From Polyangiaceae bacterium (GTDB taxonomy: Bacteria > Myxococcota_A > Polyangia > Polyangiales > Polyangiaceae), in the NCBI GenBank assembly GCA_025937835.1, contig JAICQO010000031.1, positions 1 to 62,842 on the forward strand: DNA of 62,842 nucleotides. The letters are read 5' to 3'. Each line of letters opens with the position of its first letter. Within the stretch, counting starts at the first letter, position 1. The notes beneath the pieces were generated by a model that was given only the letters and a program-made list of their open reading frames with translations, did no database searches and had not been told where the DNA came from. A program made the position numbers and the translations under genes. Below, piece by piece: positions 1 to 9,200 of this stretch.

Positions 1-423
1 AAGCTCGAAAAGATCGCGACCTTCATCATCCTGTCGCTGGCGATCCTGGTCGCGAGCTTCTGCATCATCTGTACGTTGCTCTTGATGGTCACCGAAAAGA
101 GCAAAGAAATCGCGATCTTGAAGGCGCTCGGCGCGAGCGACCGCGGGATCTTGCGGATCTTCATGGTCGAAGGCGTGATGATCGGCGGCATCGGCACGGT
201 CTTCGGAGTGGCGACGGGCCTCGCGGCGGCGCTCGGTCTGCGCTGGTTCGGGGTTCGCCTCGACCCGGACGTGTATTACGTCGATCGCCTGCCGATCAAC
301 GTGGAGCCTTCGGACTTCGCGATCGTGGCGCTCAGCGCCTTGTTCATCACCACTCTGGCCACGCTGTACCCGGCGTTCGCGGCCAGTCGCCTGCGACCCG
401 TCGAAGGGATCCGCTACGAGTGA
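1..423 (+). CDS. Lipoprotein-releasing ABC permease (LolC/LolE type), C-terminal part
   Basis: The open frame runs in from the left edge without a start, so only the last 140 residues are present. It shows a membrane segment, then the conserved cytoplasmic stretch EKSKEIAILKALGAS, then two further hydrophobic segments ending in the TLYPAFAASR motif. That is the C-terminal half of the FtsX/MacB permease domain of LolC/LolE. These proteins sit in the inner membrane and pull mature lipoproteins out for transfer to LolA. The stop lies 19 bases before a LolD-type ATPase, the usual lolC-lolD order. LolC and LolE cannot be told apart from this fragment. Confidence 0.9.
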   Translation, partial: KLEKIATFIILSLAILVASFCIICTLLLMVTEKSKEIAILKALGASDRGILRIFMVEGVMIGGIGTVFGVATGLAAALGLRWFGVRLDPDVYYVDRLPINVEPSDFAIVALSALFITTLATLYPAFAASRLRPVEGIRYE

Positions 424-431
424 GCGGGTTT

Positions 432-437
432 AAGGAG
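432..437 (+). promoter_or_regulatory. Ribosome binding site fixing the TTG start of lolD
   Basis: The hexamer AAGGAG ends five bases before the TTG at 443. No other start codon lies at a suitable distance, so this site decides the unusual TTG start of the ATPase gene. Confidence 0.7.
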
Positions 438-442
438 CTGAA

Positions 443-1174
443 TTGGACGCCCTGGTTCTGATCGAAGATCTGAAGAAGAGCTTCCAGCACGAGGGGCGCA
501 CCCTCGACGTGCTCAAAGGCATCGACCTCAACATTTACCAGGCGCAGATCCTGGCCATCGTCGGGCCGTCGGGCGCCGGCAAGAGCACGCTGCTCCACTG
601 CATCGGCACGCTGGATCTGCCGAGCTCGGGGCGGATCCGCCTGGCGGGAGAAGAGCTCACGACCATGAGCTCGAGCCGATTGGCGGCCGTGCGCAACCGC
701 ACGATCGGCTTCGTGTTTCAGTTTCATCATCTGCTGCCGGAGTTCACCGCGCTCGAAAACGTGATGCTGCCCGGCCTGATCCAGGGCAAAAACCGGCGTG
801 AAATGGAGCGTCGCGCGCGCTCGCTGCTCGAAGAGGTGAAGCTCGATCACCGCGCCACGCACCGCCCCGGCGAGCTGTCCGGCGGCGAACAGCAGCGCGT
901 GGCCGTCGCGCGCGCGCTGGCGCTCGATCCCAAGATCGTGCTCGCCGACGAACCGACGGGAAACCTCGACACCGCGACCAGCGATGCCATCCACGATCTG
1001 TTCTTTCAGATCAACCGCGAGCACGGCACGACGATCGTGGTCGTGACTCACAACCCGGCGTTCGCCGAGCGCATGCCGCGCGTCGTGCGCATGAAGGACG
1101 GCCGCGTCGATCACGACGACGTTCGCTCGCTGCCCGACGCAGCGCCCAAGCCGACGGACTCGCCGATCCTCTGA
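443..1174 (+). CDS. lolD: Lipoprotein-releasing system ATP-binding protein LolD
   Basis: A 243-residue ABC ATPase. Walker A is GPSGAGKS at residues 41-48, the Q-loop lies in the FVFQFHHLL stretch, the ABC signature is LSGGEQQR at 145-152, Walker B is KIVLADE at 164-170, and the switch histidine is in VVVTHN. The FQFHHLLPEFTALENV segment is typical of the LolD/MacB/FtsE subgroup. The protein would energise the permease encoded just upstream to extract outer-membrane lipoproteins. The TTG start is supported by AAGGAG five bases upstream. It is co-transcribed with the upstream permease and is about ten residues longer than E. coli LolD. Confidence 0.93.
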   Translation: MDALVLIEDLKKSFQHEGRTLDVLKGIDLNIYQAQILAIVGPSGAGKSTLLHCIGTLDLPSSGRIRLAGEELTTMSSSRLAAVRNRTIGFVFQFHHLLPEFTALENVMLPGLIQGKNRREMERRARSLLEEVKLDHRATHRPGELSGGEQQRVAVARALALDPKIVLADEPTGNLDTATSDAIHDLFFQINREHGTTIVVVTHNPAFAERMPRVVRMKDGRVDHDDVRSLPDAAPKPTDSPIL

Positions 1175-1180
1175 GGCCGC

Positions 1181-2275
1181 TCAGCCTTCGCTCGCCGGTC
1201 GCGACGAAGGGCTCGGAGCGCGCGCTGCGCCGAGCCCCAGCACCCAGGCGGGCTCGCCGGCCCGGAGCCCGAGCTCAGTGGCGGCGCTCTCGGAGAGCAC
1301 CAGCTCTCCTTCGCTCGTGAGGTCCGCTGCGGCGGGCAGGGCCCGGAAGTACGGCGCGCCCTTGAAGCTGCGAGCGACCAGCGCGCGCACGGCTTTCTTC
1401 CCCGGCTCGGCCAGGCGCGACACGGTCCGCTGCGCGCTGCTCTGCACGAGGCTGATCTCGTCCATGGCCGCTACGAAATGCGGTCCGCCGTCGAACGGGT
1501 CGATGCGCTCCGCATAGCGAAAGCCGATCCGCCGCAGCATTTTCTCGACGCCGCGGGTCTGCGCGCCGACGCGGCCGATCACGCTGCGAGCCTCGGGGCT
1601 GAGCAAGGTGGCGTAGATGTCTCCGCTCGGGAACAGGTCGCGGATGAACGACTTGTTCGTGCTCGAGAGCAGATCGGCCTCGGCGTAGCTCATGCCGGTG
1701 AAGCGCCGGCCGAGCGCCTCCCACAGGTGGCTCGTGCCGTCGGGCTCGAGCGGCGGCATCAGCTCGGCCAAGATCTCGTCGCGGAACAGCTCGCGGTGCA
1801 TGGCCAGGTACAAGAACCGCACGTACGAGATCAACAGGCCGAGCCGCTCCGGATCCTTGCGCCGATCGGGGCGGACCACCAGGCCGCCGATTTCCGTCGG
1901 GCCGTTGTACGAGAAGCCGATCTTGAGCACCGTGTGCTGGAAGTGGCGATCGGTGTCTTGCGAGTACTTCTCCTCGCTGATCACGTCGAGGTAGATGTAG
2001 GGCGCGTCACGGCGCCCGAGCTGCGCCACGATCATCGACGTACCCACGGCCGCGTTTTGTTGCCGATCGCGTAGCAAGAACACGAACTTGCGGTGAGCGC
2101 GCGGGCCTTCGCCGCGAAAGCTCTTCTCCGAATGTTCGAGCAGGCGCCGCACGTGGGCGCGATCGTTCGGCAGGTTGACGGTGTTGAGGTGCGCGGCGAG
2201 CCCGAGTAACTCCTCTTCGTCGCTCTCGACCGCGGCTCGGATCTCGTAGCGCGTTGCTGCGCTGGCCTCCGTCAC
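1181..2275 (-). CDS. Arginine N-succinyltransferase-like protein (AstA family)
   Basis: A 364-residue protein resembling AstA/AruF, which transfers succinyl from succinyl-CoA to arginine in the AST catabolic pathway. N-terminal IRAAVESDEEELLGLAA and the later IYLDVISEEKYSQ, GGLVVRPDRR, LAELMPPLEPDG and DPFDGGPHF blocks match the family order (GNAT-like fold). The GTG start at 2275 overlaps the upstream TGA in a GTGA arrangement, showing translational coupling to the cytochrome-rhodanese gene. An upstream in-frame ATG at 2449 would lie deep inside that gene and encodes low-complexity Arg-rich sequence, so I reject it. No other ast genes are visible, so the substrate may not be arginine. Confidence 0.75.
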   Translation of the reverse strand: MTEASAATRYEIRAAVESDEEELLGLAAHLNTVNLPNDRAHVRRLLEHSEKSFRGEGPRAHRKFVFLLRDRQQNAAVGTSMIVAQLGRRDAPYIYLDVISEEKYSQDTDRHFQHTVLKIGFSYNGPTEIGGLVVRPDRRKDPERLGLLISYVRFLYLAMHRELFRDEILAELMPPLEPDGTSHLWEALGRRFTGMSYAEADLLSSTNKSFIRDLFPSGDIYATLLSPEARSVIGRVGAQTRGVEKMLRRIGFRYAERIDPFDGGPHFVAAMDEISLVQSSAQRTVSRLAEPGKKAVRALVARSFKGAPYFRALPAAADLTSEGELVLSESAATELGLRAGEPAWVLGLGAARAPSPSSRPASEG

Positions 2276-3435
2276 GGGTGTTTCACGCTCGGTGCCGGTG
2301 CCGCGGACGGTGCCGGCGTGGCCGCCGAGCCTGCGAGCGGGTAGCCCTTGTCTTTCCAGAACAGGATGCCCTCGTCGAGCACGGCCGTGTGCCGGTAGTT
2401 GCGCTTGCGCAGCGCGTCGACCACCTCGCCCGAAGCGTGATGAGGACACGCGCAGTAAGCCACGACCCAGGTGCCGTCGTTGGGCAGCTTCTCGAGCTTC
2501 TCGGTGTCGTAGTACGGGATCGGCACCGAGCCGGGGATGTGGAAGAGCAGCCAGTCGGCGGGCGAACGCGCGTCGACGATCACCATCCGCTGCTTTGCAT
2601 CGAGCGCTTTCTTCACTTGTTCGGCGGAGACATAGCGCTCGTCCCGCAGCTTGAAGCTCGGCTTGCCGCCCTTCGGGTTGATCACCAGCGCCAGATTGTC
2701 CGGCACCTTGGCGTCCGCAGGGGCGGCGCCGGGCAGAGTGGCGAGCGCCCGGACGTAGGCGACGATCGAGTCGATTTCTTCGGCCTTGAGCCGCTCTCCG
2801 AAGGGCGGCATCGGGGTCGGCGGGCGTCCGTGGACGATCGCGTGGCGGATGAAGGCCGGCGTGGCGCTGGCGAGGAACTCCGGGTTGTGGAGCTGAGGAG
2901 CGGTGCCGCGCTGGCCGGGCGGGGCGTGGCAGGTGATGCAGTACTGCGTGTAGAGCTTGCCGCCCTTGGCCGCGTCACCCGGCCCCGGCGCGGGGAGGGC
3001 GAGCGGAGCCGGACCCTTGCTGCGGTAGAAGCGAACCAGGGCGGTGATCTGCCGTTCGTCGAGCGGCCCGCCGCGGCTCGAGCCGTACGCCGCCATCGCC
3101 GTGTTCGGGCGACCGTTACGGATCGCCGTCGCGATGAACGCGTCCGTCGCGCTCTCGAGGAAGCGCTGGCTCACGAGCGAGGGCGCGTTGTCGGCGGCGT
3201 AGCCCTTGGCCTCCTTGCCGTGGCACAACGCGCAATAGCGTTCGTGGAGCTTGGCCCCATCCGTCTCTGACGCAGCCTTCGTCACGCCGGCGACGGACGC
3301 TACGGGCGCGTGCGCGGACGGGGGCGGGGACGCCTGGGACGGAATTTCCTGAGCCCCACTGCGCCGACTGCAGTTCGGAGCCAGGAACAACAAGGCGGCG
3401 AGGAGCAGAGTCCGCATTTTGAGAAATCGATGCAT
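2272..3435 (-). CDS. Exported dihaem cytochrome c fused to a rhodanese domain
   Basis: A 387-residue exported protein. Residues 1-25 look like a signal or lipoprotein peptide (hydrophobic core, then a Cys at 22, though the lipobox is poor). Two cytochrome c domains follow, with haem motifs C68-x2-C71-H72 and C166-x2-C169-H170 and possible axial methionines at 114 and 209. Residues about 285-370 form a rhodanese-like domain with the family motif VIVDARSP and a loop carrying C328 and C330 in VVAYCACPHHASG. The layout suggests periplasmic electron transfer linked to sulfur or persulfide chemistry, but the partner is unknown. It is first of a coupled pair with the AstA-like gene. The start shares a short intergenic region with the divergent aminotransferase. 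Confidence 0.85.
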   Translation of the reverse strand: MHRFLKMRTLLLAALLFLAPNCSRRSGAQEIPSQASPPPSAHAPVASVAGVTKAASETDGAKLHERYCALCHGKEAKGYAADNAPSLVSQRFLESATDAFIATAIRNGRPNTAMAAYGSSRGGPLDERQITALVRFYRSKGPAPLALPAPGPGDAAKGGKLYTQYCITCHAPPGQRGTAPQLHNPEFLASATPAFIRHAIVHGRPPTPMPPFGERLKAEEIDSIVAYVRALATLPGAAPADAKVPDNLALVINPKGGKPSFKLRDERYVSAEQVKKALDAKQRMVIVDARSPADWLLFHIPGSVPIPYYDTEKLEKLPNDGTWVVAYCACPHHASGEVVDALRKRNYRHTAVLDEGILFWKDKGYPLAGSAATPAPSAAPAPSVKHP

Positions 3436-3514
3436 GACACAGGCCGGACCGAGAGCCTAGCGCGATGCTGCCGAGCCTTGTCACCGGGAGCAATCGTGAT
3501 AAGGGAGGGCGCCC

Positions 3515-4720
3515 GTGTCACAGGTTTGGCCCTTTCCGCGCGCCGACGTCCTCCCTCCCTATGCGTTCGTGGTCACGGACGCCGCCAAGGCGAAGGTGGT
3601 CGCTCGCGGAGCCGATCTGATCGACCTGGGCCTCGGCAACCCCGACCGGCCGACCCCGAAGGAGATCGTCGCCCAGCTGCACGAGCAGGCCGACATCGGC
3701 AAGAACCACCGCTACTTCCCGGGCCGCGGGCTCCCCGCGCTGCGTGACGCCACCGCGCGCTGGTACCAGCGCCGCTACCAGGCGGCGTTCGACCCGGAAC
3801 GCGAGATCGTGATCACGATGGGTGCCAAGGAGGGCATGAGCCATCTGTGCCTCGCGATCCTGAAGGAGGGGGACATGACGCTCGCCCCCGACCCCTGCTA
3901 TCCGATCCACGCAGGTGGGCCGGCCATCGCGGGCTCGGACGTGGAGTTCTACCGCACGGGCACGGGCCTGAGCCCTTCTCAGGCGATAAAGGGCGCGATC
4001 GATCGCGTGCTGTCGCGGGGCCGGCGCCCCAAGCTCGTCATCGCCAACTACCCGCAAAACCCGACCGGTGAGGTCGTGACGCGCGAGGAGCTCGGCCGGT
4101 TGGTGAGCGCCGTCGAGGCGTCGGGGGCGATGCTGCTGAACGATCTGGCCTATGCGGATCTCGACTTCCAGCACCGCTACGCGCCCAGCATCTTCGACTG
4201 CGGCGTGCCGTTCGAGCGGGTGAAAGCCTTCGCCGTCGAGGCCTTCTCGATGTCGAAGAGCTACAACATGGCCGGTTGGCGTATCGCCACGATGGTCGGC
4301 AACGAGCGCATGATCGGCGCGCTCGCGCACTTGAAGACCTACCTCGACTACGGCACGTTCGCTCCGCTTCAGTACGCGGCGGCCTGGGCCCTCGACCACG
4401 GCGATCAGTTCGCAGAGGGCTTTCGCGAGCTCTACCGCGGTCGGGCGCAAGCGCTGGTCTCTGGCCTCACCCGCGCGGGTTGGCCCGGGCTCGACGAGCC
4501 GCGCGGCACCATGTTCGTCTGGGCGCCGATCCCGGAGCGCTTTCGGGGCCTCGGCTCGATCGGTTTCACAACCAAGCTCATCGAAGACGCCCAGGTGGCG
4601 GCGTCTCCCGGCGTCGGGTTCGGGCCGGGCGGCGACGGGCACGTGCGCTTTGCGTTGATCGAAGATCCGCCGCGGCTGGCCGAGGCGTGCGAGCGCATTC
4701 GAAAATTCTTGGCGAGCTGA
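3515..4720 (+). CDS. PLP-dependent class I/II aminotransferase (AlaC / DapL-like)
   Basis: A 401-residue fold-type I aminotransferase. The N-terminal block DLGLGNPDRPTP is followed by a GRGLPALRDA motif, the PLP-ring contact region NYPQNPTGE, the DLAYADL block (Asp contacting the PLP nitrogen) and the Schiff-base lysine in SMSKSYNMAGWR. This pattern fits the AlaC/LL-DAP-aminotransferase-like group that transaminates alanine or related acids with glutamate. The start is GTG, the first in-frame codon that keeps the family N-terminus. The gene stands alone, divergent from the cytochrome operon. Exact substrate cannot be read from sequence. Confidence 0.88.
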   Translation: MSQVWPFPRADVLPPYAFVVTDAAKAKVVARGADLIDLGLGNPDRPTPKEIVAQLHEQADIGKNHRYFPGRGLPALRDATARWYQRRYQAAFDPEREIVITMGAKEGMSHLCLAILKEGDMTLAPDPCYPIHAGGPAIAGSDVEFYRTGTGLSPSQAIKGAIDRVLSRGRRPKLVIANYPQNPTGEVVTREELGRLVSAVEASGAMLLNDLAYADLDFQHRYAPSIFDCGVPFERVKAFAVEAFSMSKSYNMAGWRIATMVGNERMIGALAHLKTYLDYGTFAPLQYAAAWALDHGDQFAEGFRELYRGRAQALVSGLTRAGWPGLDEPRGTMFVWAPIPERFRGLGSIGFTTKLIEDAQVAASPGVGFGPGGDGHVRFALIEDPPRLAEACERIRKFLAS

Positions 4721-4774
4721 CGCGCGCGCTCGCTCGGCTGTTCGACGCCGGCGCCGTGGTAAGCTCGGGCCCGT

Positions 4775-6247
4775 ATGCGGGCTCGGATCGGGTTTTTCTG
4801 GGTCGGACTTGCGTTCACCGGCGCGTGCGGTGGGAGCACGCTGGGCTCTGGCCTCGACACGGAGGTCCATGAAACGGGCGGAGACAGCGGCGTCCTCCCG
4901 CGGGCAGGCAGTGGCGGGCAAGCCACCACTCGAGAGCCGCCCGGCGTAGCGGGAGAAGGCGAGGCCGGCGCGCACTCCGAGCCGGGTGGAGCACCGGGCG
5001 CGGGTGGCGCTTCCGTGGGCGGGGCCTCCGTCGCCCCGCCCGTGTTCGCTGGTTTCGGTGGGATGATCGCGGCAGGCGGCGGCGGTCCTGCCGCGGCGGG
5101 CTCTGCGGCTTTCAGCGGCATGCCCATCCCGCGTAGCGTCCCGGTTCCTCCTCCCGGGCCCGTGTCGCTCGATGAATGCACGTTTGCGGTGAGCTGCGGC
5201 GTCGGCTCTTTCTGCAGCTGTAGCTACTCGTGCGCGGGCGATTCGCCGGCCGCTAGCTGCGGCGAGCGTCCGGAAGGCGGCGTCGACGGCGCGTGGTCGT
5301 GCGAATTGCTTGCTGCAGGGCGTAACGAGCTCTACTTCGTCGGCGGCGTCGACATGGGGACGGCGTGTCAGATCGTGGCCGCCTTGGCCGGCGGTGAGCC
5401 GGAGTACGCCGGGCCCGAGAGCTGTACGCCGGGGGAGCGTGAAGCCTCGGCGACCGGCTGCCACTACGCGGACGTCTGCATGCGCCCGATCGAGCTCGGC
5501 GACGGCACGATGGCCACGCTCGGCCGGACCCGGTCCATCGGTTGTTCGGAGGACCTCTGTCTGGTCGACAACGTCGCGTATCACGCCGACGAGGTCGACG
5601 TCGAAGCTCGCTGCGAGGCGCTGCTTCCCTACGCGGAGCAAGCTCCCGAGCCGATGTTCGCGGAGCCGCCGGAGTGCGCCACGACCATCACCGAGGACGC
5701 CCCTTTCGCGTGTCAGACCCACAGGTTGTGCTCGAAGATGGCCGAGGTCGGGCCCTCGGTGTCCATCGAAAACCAGGAGATCGTCTACGCGGCGTGCGAG
5801 AGCGACGGAGCAGGCGGCTCGCGCTGCGCCTGCTCCCGGGACGACGACGCGTTGCGGTTCGACGCGCCCTGGCCGACGAACGATACGGCTGCCTGCGAGG
5901 TCGCCCGTACCGCGTGCGAAGGTGGCTTCGAGTTCACGGGCGAGGTCGAGTGCCGGCAACGCTACGTCACGGTGGACTTCGAGTTCTGCGAGACGCTGGC
6001 AGATTGCACCCGGCGCGGGACGCTCGCGGACGCGGAGGTCGCCGCGGTCGGGCTCGTTCAAGCGAGCTGCCGGCACGACGGCGACGCCTACGCATGCCAA
6101 TGCGTGAGCGGGAACCAGGTCGAACGGATCCGGGTCGAACAGCTCGCGGGCTTCGACGGCTGCGTGCAGGCCGCTGATGCCTGCCGCGGCGCGGTCGAGC
6201 TCCGCTACTTCGGCGATTTCGGCTCGATCAGCGCGCCGGCTCCGTGA
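4775..6247 (+). CDS. Secreted Cys-rich four-module protein, probable lipoprotein, unknown function
   Basis: I do not recognise this 490-residue protein as a known family. It starts with a short basic/hydrophobic export signal and a possible lipobox ending at C18 (FTGAC). A Gly/Ala-rich, low-complexity linker follows to about residue 130. The rest consists of four related Cys-rich modules at roughly 135-217, 229-301, 313-393 and 405-470. Each opens with Cx4-5C, has a central Cys pair (often CxC) and closes with a Cx3-7C unit, which suggests disulfide-stabilised repeats on the cell surface. It ends five bases before the convergent kinase gene. The modular pattern suggests binding or scaffolding, but no function can be assigned. 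Confidence 0.8.
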   Translation: MRARIGFFWVGLAFTGACGGSTLGSGLDTEVHETGGDSGVLPRAGSGGQATTREPPGVAGEGEAGAHSEPGGAPGAGGASVGGASVAPPVFAGFGGMIAAGGGGPAAAGSAAFSGMPIPRSVPVPPPGPVSLDECTFAVSCGVGSFCSCSYSCAGDSPAASCGERPEGGVDGAWSCELLAAGRNELYFVGGVDMGTACQIVAALAGGEPEYAGPESCTPGEREASATGCHYADVCMRPIELGDGTMATLGRTRSIGCSEDLCLVDNVAYHADEVDVEARCEALLPYAEQAPEPMFAEPPECATTITEDAPFACQTHRLCSKMAEVGPSVSIENQEIVYAACESDGAGGSRCACSRDDDALRFDAPWPTNDTAACEVARTACEGGFEFTGEVECRQRYVTVDFEFCETLADCTRRGTLADAEVAAVGLVQASCRHDGDAYACQCVSGNQVERIRVEQLAGFDGCVQAADACRGAVELRYFGDFGSISAPAP

Positions 6248-6252
6248 GCTAC

Positions 6253-9200
6253 CTAGCTGCGGCCGCCGTCGAGGATGCGGTGGACGCCGTCGAGCTGCAG
6301 GCCTTCGTCCTCGGCGGCCGCGACCAAGCGTGCGTTGTGCGACAGCTCCGTGATGAACAGCCGCGCGTACGGCGTGCCGACCAGGCCCTGCAGGCGGCGG
6401 ATCAGCGGCCCGAGGCCCTGACGGATCGCATCGCGAGCCGTCGCCTGATCGCCGATCTCGAGCGATGCATCGTGGAGAGTGAGGTAGACCGGCGACTCGT
6501 TGAGCAGGCTCGGCGCGCCTTGTTCGAGCAACGCGACGGCCTCGCGCGCCAGGCGCACGGCAGCCTGGACGTTCCCCGAGAGCCGCTCTGCTTCCGCCCA
6601 CATCCCGAGCGCGACCGGTAGCACGTCGCGGTTGCCCGTGTTGCGGTAGCCCTGCGAGGCCATGCGCAGCAGCCCGAGCGCGCGGCGGCTGTGCGATTCC
6701 CCCTTGTTCCGGAGCAGCTCGCAGCCGCGGTAAAACAGCATCCCGAGGTTCGCGCGGTCCGGTGCCGCCCAGATGCCGCTCGCGCTCGCGTCGGCATCGG
6801 CGCGCACCTGCGCCAGGTGCGAGTCGAGGTGACGATCGCTGCCGAAGGTGGCGCACCAGCCGAGCAAGTTCATCTGCGCGTGGCGCACCGCGCCCTGGCT
6901 GCCGATCGCCTCCGCCAGGGAAAGCCCCGACTCGATCGCCGACCGCGCCTCCTGGCGGGCGCCGATCGTGGTCAGCGCGAAGCCGAGGTTGGTGGTCAGC
7001 ATCGCCTCGCGCTCTTTCAAGCCCGCGGTCCGCGCGGCGTTGGCCGCGTTCTTGCGCGCCTCGAGGGCCGCGCCGAGGCCGCCCTGCGTCTGACGGATGA
7101 TGGCTTGCGTCTGGTAGGCGTCGACGGCCGCAGCGCCGTTACCGCGGTGCTCGGCGAGCTGCAGCAAGCGGCGCGCCTCCGCGTCGGCCTCCGAGAAACG
7201 ACCGGCGAAGGCCAGGCGAGAAGCCAGCACCGCCGAGCAGCGGGCCTCTTCGTCGTGCAGGCCGAGGGCCTGGGCTTCGTCGCGGGCCTCCGCCAGGCGC
7301 TGGTCGATGGCTTCACCCTGGCCGCGCGCGTCGTCGTAGCGAGCGCGCGCCCCGCGAGCACGCACCGAGCTGGCCTCGTCGTAGACGTTCTCCTGGAGCG
7401 CGAGGATCGCGGTCTCGCGCTCCCCCGCGCGCGGATCGAGCCGGCTGAACGCCTCGTCCAGGTACGACGCGCGCAAGAACCGCGAGCTCTTGTCTTCGGC
7501 GAAAGCCAGAGCCCTGTCCGCCATGTTCAGGGCGTCGGTCAGCGCGTTGGTCGCGAGCGCGCGCTGGGCCGCTCGCTCCCAGTGGTCGGCTGCCGCCACG
7601 GGCATTGCGCCGAGATCGTAGTGCCCGGCCACGACCGCCGCGTCTTCACCCATGGAGGTGAGCCAGGCGCCGGCCAGCGCGTGGAGCTCCTTCCTCTCCC
7701 GCTCTCCGAGCGAGGCGTAGGCGACGTCGCGCACCAGCGCGTGCTTGAACGTCCACTCGCGCGTGCCGGAGAAGCGCGACACGTTTTGCTCCACCAGGAT
7801 TTCTGCGGCCACGAGCGCCTTCATGATGCCCTCCGCTTCGGGCATGCCGAGCGCTTCGAGCGCAGAATCCCAACAGGTGAGACCGAGCACGCTCAGGCGC
7901 CCGACGGCGTCGCGGCACTCCTCGTCGAGCACGTCCAGGCTGACCTGGATCGCGGCCTGGATCGTCGGGGCGTTGCGCGTATCGCGGCCCGACGCGTGCA
8001 GGCGCGAGAGCTCTTCGGCGAACAGCGGCAGGCCGCCCGACTGCTCGGCGATGCGCTCGAGATCGCGCTCCTCCGCTTCTTCGCCGAGCACCGCGTGCGC
8101 GATGCTGCGGGCGGCGCGCTTGGAGATCGGCCGGAGCTCGATCCGCACGTGATCTCTGCCGACGAATCGCTCCTGATTCGCCGTCCAGAACTCCGGCCGC
8201 ACCATCGCCATCACGAACAACAGGCGGTTCTGAGCGCGGCCCAGCATGTGGTCCAGCCAGCCCACGCTCTCGGGGTCCGCCCACTGCAGATCCTCCATCA
8301 CGATCGCGGTCTGCTCGTTCGACGCCACCTGAAGCACCAGATCGGTCATGGCCAGCCACAGCGCATCGCGCGAGCCGCGCGGATCCAGCCCGTCCGGCAG
8401 CGGCTCGTTGGCGAGCAGCCGCGCCACCAGCTTACGGTTTCGTGCCGTCAGATCGTCGCGCGTGGCAGGCCCGAGGCGCGCCACGATCGCGCGCTCGGCC
8501 TCGTTGCTCGTGGCGCCCTTCGGTAGGCCGACGATCGCGCGCAGCGCGTCGGCTGCGGCGCCGAGCGGCTGGCCCTGCGCGTAGGCCTCGCTGCGTTGCA
8601 GGATCACCTGCGGCGCGCCGGCCTGGGCGGCGATGCGCGCCATCACCTCGCGGCGCAGGCGGCTTTTGCCGATGCCGGGCGGCCCGGTGACGCTGACGAC
8701 GATCGGCGTCTGGTCGCCGCGCGAGCGCTCGAACGCGCTCAGCACCTGCGCGAGCTCCGCGTCGCGGCCGACGAAGGGCGCGCCACCCGCGCGCTCACCG
8801 CGCGGGCCGCGCACCGGCTCACCGACGATCGCAGAGCCGTCGTCCCGGCTCCGGAACTCGTAGCGGCCGCGCCCGAGCTCGCTGGTGGTGGCGTCGGCCA
8901 GCACCGTGCCGGGCTCCGCGTCGCGAGCCAGGGCGGAGGCGCGATCGACGACCTCACCGACCGGGTGCACGGCGCCCGTGTCGCCGAGCATCGTCACCCA
9001 GGCTCGGCCGCTGGCGATGCCGACGTGGGCTCCCGCGCGCGACAGCCGCCGCGCGACCTCGAGCGCGATCGCCGCCTCGTTTCCGACGGCGCGCCGCGCG
9101 CCGAGGTGAGCGACGATGGCGTCCTGGCCGAGCGGCACCGCGTCCGCGCCGCGCTGGCGCAGCGACTCGAGCGCGCGCTCGCGGGCCGAGCCGGACTCGA

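Noticed and set aside
3518-6856. Very long minus-strand open frame of 1112 codons
   Set aside because: It covers the aminotransferase, the Cys-modular gene and the kinase end in a shadow frame. The translation is Arg/Ala-rich with no motifs, typical of high-GC antisense frames.
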